DNA of 46,219 bases, from contig QXWV01000104.1 in the NCBI GenBank assembly GCA_009911195.1, forward strand, positions 1-46,219, in the 5' to 3' direction. Position 1 is the first letter of the stretch. Each line of letters starts with the position of its first letter. Of this stretch, positions 7,936-17,867 are shown piece by piece. The DNA is from Lachnospiraceae bacterium. Its GTDB lineage: Bacteria > Bacillota > Clostridia > Lachnospirales > Lachnospiraceae. The notes beneath the pieces are model-generated. The model was given only the letters and a program-made list of their open reading frames with translations. It did no database searches and was not told the origin of the DNA. Position numbers and translations under genes: made by a program.

Positions 7936-8868
7936 TTATTTTCCAAGGCATACGCTGTCCGTCAGCCCGAAATCCGCATACTTTTCCGCAATTTCCATAA
8001 AAGTACCATCATCCACCATCTCCATCAGCGTTTTCTCCACCTGGTTTTTCAAATCTTCATTCCCCAGTTTAAAGCCAATCCCATACTGCTCACTGGCCAA
8101 AGCCTCATCCAGCATTACAAAAGCATCCCCCCTGGAGCTAATCTGATAATTGGCAACGCCCACATCAATCGCCAGGGCATCAATCGCCCCCTGCTCCAAA
8201 TCCATAAATGCCACATTATAATCGCCATACTGCTGTAAATCCGCAAAAGTTGCTGTCAAATCCGCCGCATCCCCTTCTAGCGCTGCCAAGGCAGAAGAAT
8301 CCTTCTGCACGCCTACCACCTTGCCTGCAAGGTCAGCTTGAGAAGCAATCCCCGCATCCGCCGGCACTACAAACATCTGGCTGTTATCCACATAAGGTAC
8401 ACTCCAGGTATAGCTTTCTTCCCTGCCTTGCATGGTAAACCCATTCCAAATACAGTCAATAGCGCCGGAATCCAGTTCCATATCCTTAGAATCCCAATCG
8501 ATAGGCTGCGCTACAAATTCCCAGCCATTACGCGCACATACTTCCTTTGCCAGATCCAAATCAAATCCCACATATTCCCCATTCTCATCCATATAGCCAT
8601 AGGGAGGGAATTCCGCATCAAAACCAACGGTAAACGTATCCCCCTCGCCCTTTGCAACAGCGCCTTCTGAAGATACTGCATCTTCCATATCTGCGCCAGA
8701 GGTTTCTTCCGTATCCGCCACAGGGGCTTCTTCCTCTTTCGCCCCGTCTGATGCCGCTTCCGCTGCCCCATTTGCATCTGTAGATGCCCCATCTGCCCCG
8801 CTTCCGCAGGCTGTGAGTACTCCTGTCGTCATCGACAATACACATAATAGTACCAATAATTTTTTCAT
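7936..8868 (-). CDS. Amino-acid ABC transporter substrate-binding lipoprotein
   Basis: A 310-residue lipoprotein. It has a type II signal peptide with lipobox LTAC (MKKLLVLLCVLSMTTGVLTAC), then a linker of about 60 residues rich in Ala, Glu and Asp, then a type 2 periplasmic-binding fold. The family pattern is VGFDAEFPPYGYMDENGEYV followed by GFDLDLAKEVC, and later DCIWNGFTM and AFMDLEQGAIDAL. These are hallmarks of the polar amino-acid family (SBP_bac_3). The ATG at 8868 has AGGAGA just before it; the earlier ATG at 8880 lies upstream of that ribosome site, so I used 8868. It heads the three-gene transporter operon. Cystine or glutamine are plausible ligands, but the ligand cannot be read from the sequence. 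Confidence 0.93.
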   Translation of the reverse strand: MKKLLVLLCVLSMTTGVLTACGSGADGASTDANGAAEAASDGAKEEEAPVADTEETSGADMEDAVSSEGAVAKGEGDTFTVGFDAEFPPYGYMDENGEYVGFDLDLAKEVCARNGWEFVAQPIDWDSKDMELDSGAIDCIWNGFTMQGREESYTWSVPYVDNSQMFVVPADAGIASQADLAGKVVGVQKDSSALAALEGDAADLTATFADLQQYGDYNVAFMDLEQGAIDALAIDVGVANYQISSRGDAFVMLDEALASEQYGIGFKLGNEDLKNQVEKTLMEMVDDGTFMEIAEKYADFGLTDSVCLGK

Positions 8869-9028
8869 AATTCTCCTCATTTCTGCCCCGGTTTTATTCG
8901 CTTTAGTTCGCTAATCTGCTAATTCGGTAGCACGCTGACATATTATCATAACAGGCTATGCTTGTCAAGGGTAAATATGAAGCAGGCACAGAAACAGCAG
9001 ATTTCACCAATGAAATGGGCATAGGAAT

Positions 9029-9052
9029 GGCCCTATTTTTTCAAATAGGGCC
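9029..9052 (-). terminator. GAAA-capped hairpin after the DUF1266 lipoprotein gene
   Basis: Perfect 10-bp stem GGCCCTATTT / AAATAGGGCC with a four-base loop that reads GAAA on the minus strand. It is 25 bases after the stop of the lipoprotein gene. There is no T run behind it, so it may be an RNA-stabilising 3' hairpin or a poor terminator. Confidence 0.55.
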
Positions 9053-9076
9053 AACATAGGGGAGTTCCCTCCCTGA

Positions 9077-10279
9077 TTACCAGCTTTTCTCCAATGTCAT
9101 ATTCCAGTCCAGGCTATATGGGCTGTCCGGCGCAGCTTTCAGGTCTTCGTAGATATCCCTTCTTTCCTCGCTGCTTTCTCCTGCCCAATATTCATATCCC
9201 ACCATGTAGCTCTCGATAAAGGAATCCCAGGAATCGAAGTTCTGCTGGATTACCTTAGCAGCTTCCAAAGCTTTATCCAAGGCTTCTGTTTCGGTGTAAT
9301 ATCCTGCGATATAGCAACTGGATAATACGGAAGCCATACGGCTGTAATCCCACCCAGACATAACATTCATGCCGTTTTCTTCGTAGCTGTTATAGAGCTG
9401 GGCATACTGCTGTGCCTCTTCTTCCGTAAAATCATAATTGTCCGAAAGGAAACCGGCCCTCTCCTCTGCGGATAGGTCAGCCAGCCCAACTTCTTTCAGC
9501 ATTTCCATCTCTTCCACAAAATCTGCCCTGTGCCCTTCATTCATCAGCCAGTCCAACGTCTCGTCTGCGGAAGCCCTGTCAGTAATATCCCACCACTCGG
9601 ACAACATTGCCTGCTGGGAAGCCATCGTCTCATCATTGGCTGGCATTGTTCCAAATACAGTATAATCCTGGCTGTTCACCGCCGTCAGGACAGCATAAGT
9701 TCCATTAATCCACAATATTGTATCCGTTGTCTCCACCGTGGAATTATTTACAACCTCCGGTGCATTTTCCTTAAAGGAATCGCTCACCTTGCGGACATAT
9801 TCCATCGTTTTGTCATTCAGGCGGTTAGACACATATACAAATGCATAATAAGCGTAGTCTGTTTCCCCATAAACAAAATAGCCTTCTCCCTTTGTACCGT
9901 CAACGCTTATTTTGCTGCTATAAACTTCCAGATTCTCAAGCCCCGGCAATGCGCCTGCGCTGTCCATTTCCGTTTTATCCGATATTGCATAGGTATCTTC
10001 CATAGCATCCTTAATATCGCTAATGTCTGCCGCATCCACCCCTTTCACCAACTGCATAAGCATAACGCCGTCATTGCCGTTCTTGCTCGTGGCAGCAATC
10101 CATCCGTCTACCCCTGCATCTTCCGTCACCCAGTCCTCCGCCAGCATGATGCTGACTGTACCGTTTGAAGATACAAACTCTTTCATCGGTTTATCTGCCT
10201 CGCTTTGTCCACAGCCTGCAAACGCTGCTACAAAAAGGACAGCCACAAGCCACAACAATGTTTTCCTCACTTTTTTCAT
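9077..10279 (-). CDS. Lipoprotein with DUF1266-like C-terminal domain
   Basis: A 400-residue predicted lipoprotein: hydrophobic signal and lipobox FAGC within the first 23 residues (MKKVRKTLLWLVAVLFVAAF, then AGC). The middle part (about 35-170) is an alpha/beta domain of a kind often seen in Clostridia lipoproteins (SSNGTVSIMLAEDWVTEDAG). The C-terminal part (about 215-380) matches the DUF1266 pattern: WDITDRASADETLDWLMNEG, GWDYSRMASVLSSCYIAGYY, TETEALDKALEAAKVIQQNF and a late YMVGYEYW. DUF1266 has no established function. It is the last gene downstream of relA and the MBL hydrolase, 31 bases after the latter, so probably cotranscribed. Whether it takes part in stress response or was simply placed there cannot be told. 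Confidence 0.75.
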   Translation of the reverse strand: MKKVRKTLLWLVAVLFVAAFAGCGQSEADKPMKEFVSSNGTVSIMLAEDWVTEDAGVDGWIAATSKNGNDGVMLMQLVKGVDAADISDIKDAMEDTYAISDKTEMDSAGALPGLENLEVYSSKISVDGTKGEGYFVYGETDYAYYAFVYVSNRLNDKTMEYVRKVSDSFKENAPEVVNNSTVETTDTILWINGTYAVLTAVNSQDYTVFGTMPANDETMASQQAMLSEWWDITDRASADETLDWLMNEGHRADFVEEMEMLKEVGLADLSAEERAGFLSDNYDFTEEEAQQYAQLYNSYEENGMNVMSGWDYSRMASVLSSCYIAGYYTETEALDKALEAAKVIQQNFDSWDSFIESYMVGYEYWAGESSEERRDIYEDLKAAPDSPYSLDWNMTLEKSW

Positions 10280-10310
10280 AACCCACTTTCTCTCCTTTAC
10301 TTATATCAAT

Positions 10311-10943
10311 TTATACCAAGAATGGATTATATTTTTTCTCCATTCCGATTTCCGTAGAATCCCCATGCCCCGGATATACTTTCGTCTCATCGGGAAGAAT
10401 AAATAATTTTTCTTTCACCGACCTCACCAGGCTGCCCATACTCCCTGTGGGAAAATCTGTCCTTCCCACCGATTCCTGAAACAAAGTATCCCCGCTGATT
10501 AAAATACCGTCGGATGCAAAATAATAACAGCAGCTCCCCCCGGTATGCCCCGGCGTAGCAATCAGCTTGCATGTCATGCCTGCAATTGTAATTTCTTCCC
10601 CATCCTTTAAATATACATTCGGTTTTACCGTATAAGCCCGTCCGGCCTGTTCCGACACATTGTTCACCGCGTTCTCGCATATATCTTTTTCCCCTTCAAA
10701 GGCATATATCTTCGCCCCGCTAAGTTCCCTCAGCTTCCGGCTTCCCCATATATGGTCAAAATGCCCGTGGGTCAGAAGAATCCCCGCCACCTCAAAACCC
10801 TTGCCTTTCAGCGTTTCATAGATATAATCCCCTCTGTCCGCCGGGTCAATGCAGATTACCTCTTTGCTCCCCTCCCGGTAAACAAAATAGCAGTTTGTCT
10901 GGCAGATGCCTAATATCATCCTGCCTATTTTCAATTCTCCCAT
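10311..10943 (-). CDS. MBL-fold hydrolase, glyoxalase II-like
   Basis: A 210-residue metallo-beta-lactamase fold protein of the short glyoxalase II-like (YcbL/GloB) group. The metal motif HXHXDH is LTHGHFDHIWGSRKL, with further ligands in ATPGHTGGSCCYY, ILISGDTLFQES and VYPGHGDST. The frame is open upstream to 11030, but that extension of 29 residues is merely a translation of the intercistronic repeat. The ATG at 10943 has GAGGAT in the right place. Members hydrolyse thioesters such as S-lactoylglutathione analogues; the real substrate here is unknown. It lies downstream of relA, separated only by the repeat, and upstream of a lipoprotein gene. Confidence 0.87.
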   Translation of the reverse strand: MGELKIGRMILGICQTNCYFVYREGSKEVICIDPADRGDYIYETLKGKGFEVAGILLTHGHFDHIWGSRKLRELSGAKIYAFEGEKDICENAVNNVSEQAGRAYTVKPNVYLKDGEEITIAGMTCKLIATPGHTGGSCCYYFASDGILISGDTLFQESVGRTDFPTGSMGSLVRSVKEKLFILPDETKVYPGHGDSTEIGMEKKYNPFLV

Positions 10944-10954
10944 ATTTATCCTCG

Positions 10955-11034
10955 TTTCTGCGCAGCTTTTGTGGCTTAGCTTTGCCAAAGCTTTGTACAT
11001 ATCAAGTTTGCGGATGCCGCGCGGACACAAACTT
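10955..11034 (-). repeat. Structured intercistronic repeat, copy 2
   Basis: Second copy of the repeat at 7058-7140, same orientation. It fills the space between the relA stop (11037) and the ribosome site of the MBL hydrolase, ending 12 bases from that start codon. It contains AGCTTT-GCC-AAAGCT and the palindrome CCGCGCGG in the distal hairpin, where copy 1 has CCACGCGG. Confidence 0.7.
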
Positions 11035-11036
11035 TG

Positions 11037-13358
11037 TTATCCTGTTGTACGCTCAATATCGACCACGCTTTCGATTGCGCTTATTTTATCGATAATCCGG
11101 TTCAGCTCCTCCCTGCTCCTCACTTCAAAAGAGGTAGACAATGTGGCCAGCCCTTTCTTGTTCGTCCTTGTATTCATGGACAGGATGTCAATGTTTTTCT
11201 CTGTCAGTGTCCGGGAAATATCTGCAAGAAGTCCACTTCTATTGTTGGCATATATTTTGATTTCCACCACATATTTTTCCCCTGTCACTTCTTCCGGAGA
11301 CTGCTGCCACTCCGCATCGATAAAGCGTATTCGCTCCATGGACGGCATATTGATGATATTTACACAATCCGTCCTATGAATGGATACCCCCCGTCCACGG
11401 GTGACAAATCCAATAATTTCGTCCCCTGGCACCGGGCTACAGCATTTGGAAAAACGTACCGCTACATCATGAATCCCTTTGACCACAATGCCGCCCTGGG
11501 ATTTCGCCCGCATATGCTTTCCCTGGTTCTCCCCCACCGCAGACAGTACTTCTTCGTCAGTCAGTTCCTTCTTATGGGCTTTATCATACAATTCCTGCAT
11601 CTTATTGATAATCTGCCCTTCCTTCAGCCCGCCATGTCCTACGGCCGCGCATACGGATTCCCAGTCTTTGAAGCCATATTTCTTCATAATGCCGTTCATA
11701 TATTCCGGCTTCATGATTTCCTGCATGTTAACGGCCTTTGCCTTGCAATAAGAGGCCAACATTTCTTTCCCTTTTACAATATTGTCTTCCTTGCGTTCGT
11801 TCCTGAACCATTGATTGATTTTGTTCTTCGCCTGGGTACTTTTCACCACATTCAACCAATCCCTGCTGGGGCCTTTGGAATTCTGGGATGTGAGTATCTC
11901 AATCAGGTCGCCGTTTTTAATTACATAATCAATGGTTACCAGCTTCCCGTTTACTCTGGCGCCAATCATTTTATTCCCAACCGCGCTGTGGATATTATAG
12001 GCAAAATCAATGGGCGTAGAACCAGCCGGAAGATTTTTCACTTCTCCCCTGGGGGTAAAGCAATATACGCTGTCCGAAAATAAATCCAAATCATTTTTCA
12101 AAAGGTTCATGAACTCTTTGTTATCGGACATATCCTGCTGCCATTCCAAAATCTGCCGCAGCCAGGTTAACTTCTCTTCTTCCTGTGTTTCCACTTTCTT
12201 TCCGTCAGAAACTTCTTTATATTTCCAATGCGCCGCAATCCCGTATTCCGCCGCTTTATGCATTTCATGGGTTCTGATTTGTATTTCAAAGGGCTGTCCG
12301 CTGGTGCCAATCAGCGTTGTATGCAGCGATTGGTAACGGTTCGGCTTTGGCATGGCAATATAATCCTTAAAACGCCCCGGAATTGGTTTATACATCTCAT
12401 GAATCACACCCAAAGCCCCATAGCAGTCCTTTATCGTATCCACAACAATGCGTACAGCAAATAAATCATAAATCTGGTCTATTGTCTTGCCCTGGTTTTT
12501 CATTTTTTTATAAATACTGAAAAAATGCTTTACGCGGCCGTCAATCTCCGCCTTAATACCAGCATTTTCAATATGCTTGCTCACTTCGTTGACAATGTCC
12601 TGAATGTATTTTTCCCGTTCGCTCTTGCGGATGGCAATTTTATCCACCAGGTCATAATACACTTCCGGTTCCAGATATTTTAATGATAAATCATCCAACT
12701 CCACCTTTATTTTGGAAATCCCAAGACGTTGGGCGATGGGGGCATAAATATCCAATGTCTCCCTGGCAATCCTTTGCTGCTTTTCCGTCGGCATATGTTT
12801 TAAGGTCCTCATATTGTGCAGCCGGTCTGCCAGCTTAATTAAAATCACCCTGATATCCTTTGCCATGGCCAGAAACATCTTGCGAAGATTTTCCGCCTGT
12901 ACCTCCAGTTTATCCGGCGTCCTATCTTCCTGCCCTCCTCCAAACTGCAACTGCTGCAGCTTCGTCACTCCATCCACAAGAAGCGCCACATCGGAGCCGA
13001 ATTCGGTTTCGATTTCTTCATCCGTCATAATCGTATCTTCCACAACATCGTGCAAAAGCCCTGCGGCAATGGTCTCTTTGTCCATTTCCAAATCGGCCAG
13101 TATGATACCCACACATAACGGATGGATAATATAAGGTTCGCCGGATTTCCTGACCTGTTGTTTATGGGCATTATAAGCAATCCCATATGCCTTTTCTATC
13201 AATGAAATATCATCCGACGGATGATACTTTTGCACATGGTCTATCAAATCCTGATATAGTTGTTCCGGGCTTTGAAATTCCTGGATATCTTCGATTCTTC
13301 CATCATCAAAAACCATTCCTGTGCCTTCTTCTGCCGTTATAATCTTTTCTTCTGTCAT
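11037..13358 (-). CDS. relA: Bifunctional (p)ppGpp synthetase/hydrolase (RelA/SpoT homologue)
   Basis: A long RSH protein (773 residues from the ATG at 13358; GTG 13367 and ATG 13364 are also possible, and GGTGA sits best for 13358). Domain order: HD hydrolase (GEPYIIHPLCVGIILADL, AAGLLHDVVEDT), synthetase (RIVVDTIKDCYGALGVIHEM, YKPIPGRFKDYIAMPKPN, YQSLHTTLIG), TGS (VYCFTPRGEVKNLPAGSTP), helical/zinc-finger region with CCSPVPGDEIIGFVTRGRG, and a C-terminal ACT domain. HD motif and synthetase loop are both intact, so both making and breaking of ppGpp are expected. It follows apt by 113 bases, the usual Clostridia order. A candidate own promoter, TTGGAG-17-TAAAAT, lies at 13396-13424. Confidence 0.96.
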   Translation of the reverse strand: MTEEKIITAEEGTGMVFDDGRIEDIQEFQSPEQLYQDLIDHVQKYHPSDDISLIEKAYGIAYNAHKQQVRKSGEPYIIHPLCVGIILADLEMDKETIAAGLLHDVVEDTIMTDEEIETEFGSDVALLVDGVTKLQQLQFGGGQEDRTPDKLEVQAENLRKMFLAMAKDIRVILIKLADRLHNMRTLKHMPTEKQQRIARETLDIYAPIAQRLGISKIKVELDDLSLKYLEPEVYYDLVDKIAIRKSEREKYIQDIVNEVSKHIENAGIKAEIDGRVKHFFSIYKKMKNQGKTIDQIYDLFAVRIVVDTIKDCYGALGVIHEMYKPIPGRFKDYIAMPKPNRYQSLHTTLIGTSGQPFEIQIRTHEMHKAAEYGIAAHWKYKEVSDGKKVETQEEEKLTWLRQILEWQQDMSDNKEFMNLLKNDLDLFSDSVYCFTPRGEVKNLPAGSTPIDFAYNIHSAVGNKMIGARVNGKLVTIDYVIKNGDLIEILTSQNSKGPSRDWLNVVKSTQAKNKINQWFRNERKEDNIVKGKEMLASYCKAKAVNMQEIMKPEYMNGIMKKYGFKDWESVCAAVGHGGLKEGQIINKMQELYDKAHKKELTDEEVLSAVGENQGKHMRAKSQGGIVVKGIHDVAVRFSKCCSPVPGDEIIGFVTRGRGVSIHRTDCVNIINMPSMERIRFIDAEWQQSPEEVTGEKYVVEIKIYANNRSGLLADISRTLTEKNIDILSMNTRTNKKGLATLSTSFEVRSREELNRIIDKISAIESVVDIERTTG

Positions 13359-13471
13359 ATTCATCACCAGCCATAATTTGAATTATTTCATAACTATTTT
13401 AGAAGATAACAAACGCCTCTCCAAAGGAATTCCCCAATGGATGCCTATTAGAAAACTATATCAGCAATCCC

Positions 13472-13996
13472 TTACTTGCCTTCATAGCGAATCGCAGATT
13501 CCAGCCTATAGTCTTTCAGCCTCTCACGCCCTTTCAGGCCGGCCAGCTCCATCAGCACTACAATCCCGACCACCTGTCCTCCCAGGGATTCTATCAATTG
13601 TACCATCGCTTCCGTTGTGCCCCCGGTGGCGATGAGGTCATCCACAATCAGAACCTTTTGTCCCGGCTTAATGGAGTCCTTATGCATTTCAATCGTCGCC
13701 ATACCGTATTCCAGTTCGTAATCCACTGAAACAGTCTCACAGGGAAGCTTTCCCTTTTTACGAATTAATACAAACGGTTTCTTCAAATTATATGCAATGG
13801 GTGTACCAAAAATAAATCCCCGTGACTCCGGTCCGGCTATTACATCAAAATCCAAATCCTTTATTTTCTCCTGCATGGTCCGGATGGCTAGCTGCAGCCC
13901 GTCTGCGTCCTGGAGCACACTTGTTACATCCCTGAAAATAATCCCTTCTTCCGGAAAATCCGGAATACTTCTTACGTAATCTTCTAACTTTTTCAT
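13472..13996 (-). CDS. apt: Adenine phosphoribosyltransferase
   Basis: A 174-residue purine salvage enzyme that makes AMP from adenine and PRPP. The PRPP-binding motif is VLIVDDLIATGGT (about residues 121-133), preceded by the adenine-site region AGPESRGFIFGTPIAYNLKK and FVLIRKKGKLP. The length is standard for bacterial Apt. GGAGGT lies seven bases before the ATG. A good sigma-A promoter is seen about 80 bases upstream (14076-14104). It is followed by relA in the same direction, as in most Clostridia and Bacillus relatives, linking adenine salvage with the stringent response. Confidence 0.97.
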   Translation of the reverse strand: MKKLEDYVRSIPDFPEEGIIFRDVTSVLQDADGLQLAIRTMQEKIKDLDFDVIAGPESRGFIFGTPIAYNLKKPFVLIRKKGKLPCETVSVDYELEYGMATIEMHKDSIKPGQKVLIVDDLIATGGTTEAMVQLIESLGGQVVGIVVLMELAGLKGRERLKDYRLESAIRYEGK

Positions 13997-14075
13997 ATTG
14001 ACCTCCGTTCCGGGTCATCCGGTATAGCATCCTTTAGTTGTATATAAATCTTTTACTCTTTTAGTTTCAATAGAA

Positions 14076-14104
14076 ATGATATCAATATATCATTTTCTTG
14101 TCAA
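14076..14104 (-). promoter_or_regulatory. Sigma-A promoter of apt (and probably relA)
   Basis: TTGACA (14099-14104 on the minus strand), a 17-base spacer and TATCAT (14076-14081), about 80 bases upstream of the apt start codon. The -35 hexamer and the spacing are ideal. Confidence 0.75.
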
Positions 14105-14183
14105 CATGTGGTAGGAGATTCACGGCAATCATTTTCCCGGGCAATATAGCAGCCAATGCCCTAAAAACTGATTGCAGGAAGAT

Positions 14184-14609
14184 TCAACCAGATAATTTAG
14201 GTTTTCGATATCCGGTTGTGGTAACGGCTGCTACAGGATTCCCCAATTCATCCTGTACATCTATACGATAGTAGCTGGTGGTTCGGCCATCTTTTTCACA
14301 CCGGGCCTGGGCTACCAGGCTTTGGCCCTTCGCCGTTCCAAGGAAGGTAATATTGGAACTTAATGAAACCACCCCTGGATTCTGCCAATTGGCTGCCACA
14401 GCGAAGGCAAAATCCGCCAGCGTAAAGGATGCGCCGCCCATTACAGCGCCAAGGGCATTCCTATGGCTCTGGGTCAACTGCATGCTGCATTTGGCATATA
14501 GATTTCCGATTTCTTCTATAACAGCACCATTTTCTGTAGCAAACCTGTCCTTTTCAAATACTCCTCTTACTTCTTCCAATGTTTTCTCTTCCATTATCTT
14601 TTCTTCCAT
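14184..14609 (-). CDS. PaaI-family hotdog thioesterase
   Basis: A 141-residue single hotdog-fold protein. The PaaI/YbgC-like core is HRNALGAVMGGASFTLADFA followed by FAVAANWQNPGVVSLSSNI, then the central strand TTSYYRIDVQDELGNPVAAV. In this family the HxxxxGxxMGG helix start and the Asp of the following helix (LADFA) bind and hydrolyse acyl-CoA thioesters; the substrate here is unknown. The frame runs upstream to 14654, but GAAGGAT is correctly placed for the ATG at 14609, and the extension (MLEYFFSQIRRRIII) looks non-native. It starts 51 bases after the stop of the MBL gene, so the two probably share the promoter at 15564-15592. Confidence 0.85.
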   Translation of the reverse strand: MEEKIMEEKTLEEVRGVFEKDRFATENGAVIEEIGNLYAKCSMQLTQSHRNALGAVMGGASFTLADFAFAVAANWQNPGVVSLSSNITFLGTAKGQSLVAQARCEKDGRTTSYYRIDVQDELGNPVAAVTTTGYRKPKLSG

Positions 14610-14660
14610 AATAATTATCCTTCTCCTTATCTGCGAAAAGAAATATTCCAGCATCCTCCA

Positions 14661-15470
14661 TCAAATATCCATTTCCATTCCGGTATATAGCTGTATTACA
14701 CTTTCGCCCAGTTCTTCCTTTAAAATTTCATAAGCCTTTTCCCCTGTACAATGCCCCGTATACAGCTTCCCCACTCCCGTTTCCCGTATCCTTCCCGCTA
14801 AAGCGCGCACTTCCCCTTGTGTCCTCTCATGAAGGTGAAATCCTCCGGCCACCGCATAAACCTTATTCCCAGGGAATATTTCTTCGGCCTCGCGAATGAT
14901 GGCATCCACGCCGGCGTGGCAGCAACTGTTGAAAATCACCAAACCCTTTTCCGTATCGAACACAAGGCTTTGTTCATGGGAAAAATCATCCGCGTGCCAT
15001 GTGCGCTTTTTGATATACATATGGTTCTTTCTGCCAACAGCGGCAAGCCCCTTTGTGTGGTGGGGTATCAGAAACACGCCCTGGGATATTTCCTGCTTCC
15101 CTTCCACGTATACAATCCTATCCCTATATGTTCCAAGCGTTCCTTTCCTTATACCGATATAGCGGGTTTGGAACAGCTTTTTCTTATAACAGTTTTCCCC
15201 GCTCCCCGCCCTTAAGAAAAAAGATGCTTTTTTATTATTTTCAAAAAAGCAGGGCATTCCGTTTGCATGGTCATAATGGGCATGGGACAGTATGCCATAA
15301 TCCACATCCCCGATATCCACATAACTCTTCTTTGCATTGAATGCAAAGTTATCCGATGCCCCTGTATCCAGCAGGAATTTTTCCCCATTGTATTCTATAT
15401 AGATGCAAAGCCCCCACTCGCCCTGCAATCCCTCATCCGCAATATTATCCACAAGCACTATTGCCTTCAT
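14661..15470 (-). CDS. MBL-fold metallohydrolase
   Basis: A 269-residue metallo-beta-lactamase fold protein, distinct from the glyoxalase-like one at 10311. It opens MKAIVLVDNIADEGLQGEWG with LLDTGASDNFAFNAK, the motif HXHXDH in ILSHAHYDHANGMP, a later FNSCCHAGVDAIIREAEEIF, a metal-binding VAGGFHLHERT, and LYTGHCTGEKAYEIL. The arrangement resembles the group often annotated as 7,8-dihydropterin-6-methyl-aminobenzene-phosphate synthase-like, a label with weak functional meaning. The sequence supports a metal-dependent hydrolase but not a substrate. The promoter TTGAGT-17-TATAAT is visible 94-122 bases upstream, and the thioesterase gene follows in the same direction. Confidence 0.85.
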   Translation of the reverse strand: MKAIVLVDNIADEGLQGEWGLCIYIEYNGEKFLLDTGASDNFAFNAKKSYVDIGDVDYGILSHAHYDHANGMPCFFENNKKASFFLRAGSGENCYKKKLFQTRYIGIRKGTLGTYRDRIVYVEGKQEISQGVFLIPHHTKGLAAVGRKNHMYIKKRTWHADDFSHEQSLVFDTEKGLVIFNSCCHAGVDAIIREAEEIFPGNKVYAVAGGFHLHERTQGEVRALAGRIRETGVGKLYTGHCTGEKAYEILKEELGESVIQLYTGMEMDI

Positions 15471-15563
15471 CCGCCCTCCTATTATAAACTTCCAAAATCT
15501 TCCGCGCCTTATTTTATATACAAATGCGACATAAATTCCGAAAAGCTATTTTTATTGCCTTTT

Positions 15564-15592
15564 ATTATACTCGTTTCATTGGGATTACTCAA
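15564..15592 (-). promoter_or_regulatory. Sigma-A promoter of the MBL-thioesterase pair
   Basis: On the minus strand TTGAGT (15587-15592), a 17-base spacer and a perfect TATAAT (15564-15569). Transcription would begin near 15557, giving a leader of about 85 bases before the MBL start codon. Confidence 0.65.
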
Positions 15593-15612
15593 TACGGTTA
15601 TAAAAGCCTATC

Positions 15613-15663
15613 GGAAATCAATGTTCACGGGCGGCAGCGGGCAGGGCATGAACATTGATTTCC
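15613..15663. repeat. Perfect 15-bp inverted repeat, dispersed repeat copy 1
   Basis: In the 318-base gap between MBL and groEL genes: GGAAATCAATGTTCA (15613-15627) and its exact complement TGAACATTGATTTCC (15649-15663) around a G-rich 21-base loop. A related sequence without the right arm occurs at 45893-45929. The rest of the gap holds the MBL promoter and the groEL terminator. Confidence 0.65.
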
Positions 15664-15692
15664 CTGAAAAGCCCCATCCTGCAATGGAAAAA

Positions 15693-15728
15693 GGCACTGG
15701 CGGAATATCCCTTAGTCCCACCAGTGCC
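15693..15728 (-). terminator. Terminator of groES-groEL
   Basis: GGCACTGG (15693-15700) pairs with CCAGTGCC (15721-15728). On the minus strand the stem is followed by TTTTTCC. The other strand also has a T run (GCTTTTTATT), so it could work in both directions. It lies 60 bases after the groEL stop. Confidence 0.8.
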
Positions 15729-15788
15729 TGCTTTTTATTCTTCTATTCTGCCATTGCTCTGCCGCTTACCCTATGAATCAGCAAATTC

Positions 15789-17456
<1,668 letters not shown>

Positions 17457-17471
17457 CTATGTTCTTTCAAA

Positions 17472-17756
17472 TTACTGGATGACTGCCAGGATATCGCTCT
17501 GTTTTACAATAATAAATTCTTCCTCATCAATCTTAACATCAGTTCCCGCATATTTGGAATAAATAACGTTATCTCCTACTTTTACTTCCATTTTTACTTC
17601 TTTACCATCAACAGTTCCACCCGGTCCTACAGCTACCACTTCTGCCTGCTGGGGTTTTTCTTTGTTCTGCCCCGGAAGTACAATGCCGGATTTGGTTGTT
17701 TCTTCTGCTACCAACTGTTTTAATACAACTCTGTCGCCTAATGGTACTAATTTCAT
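17472..17756 (-). CDS. groES: Co-chaperonin GroES (10 kDa)
   Basis: A 94-residue GroES: MKLVPLGDRVVLKQLVAEET, the mobile loop that contacts GroEL (TKSGIVLPGQNKEKPQQAEV), VVAVGPGG, and GDNVIYSKYAGTDVKIDEEE. It caps the GroEL cavity as a heptamer. The ribosome site AAGGAGG is nine bases before the ATG. First gene of the heat-shock operon, 43 bases downstream of the CIRCE operator, so heat control by HrcA is expected. Confidence 0.99.
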   Translation of the reverse strand: MKLVPLGDRVVLKQLVAEETTKSGIVLPGQNKEKPQQAEVVAVGPGGTVDGKEVKMEVKVGDNVIYSKYAGTDVKIDEEEFIIVKQSDILAVIQ

Positions 17757-17799
17757 TTTAAATGCCTCCTTATGTCAATTTCAAATATTTTTCGTCTTA

Positions 17800-17826
17800 T
17801 TAGCACTCATTTTAGTTGAGTGCTAA
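17800..17826 (-). promoter_or_regulatory. CIRCE operator for HrcA
   Basis: Perfect inverted repeat TTAGCACTC-N9-GAGTGCTAA (17800-17808 and 17818-17826), identical to the CIRCE consensus bound by the heat-shock repressor HrcA. It lies just downstream of the groES promoter, so HrcA binding would block groESL transcription at normal temperature. Confidence 0.98.
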
Positions 17827-17838
17827 TCACTAACCCAT

Positions 17839-17867
17839 ATATTAAATTCATATGCAACGGTTTGCAA
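17839..17867 (-). promoter_or_regulatory. Sigma-A promoter of groES-groEL
   Basis: TTGCAA (17862-17867, minus strand), 17-base spacer and TAATAT (17839-17844), directly upstream of CIRCE. This is the expected place for the groESL promoter. Confidence 0.65.

Noticed and set aside
10944-11030. N-terminal 29-residue extension of the MBL hydrolase
   Set aside because: It is encoded by the intercistronic repeat; a proper ribosome site precedes the ATG at 10943.
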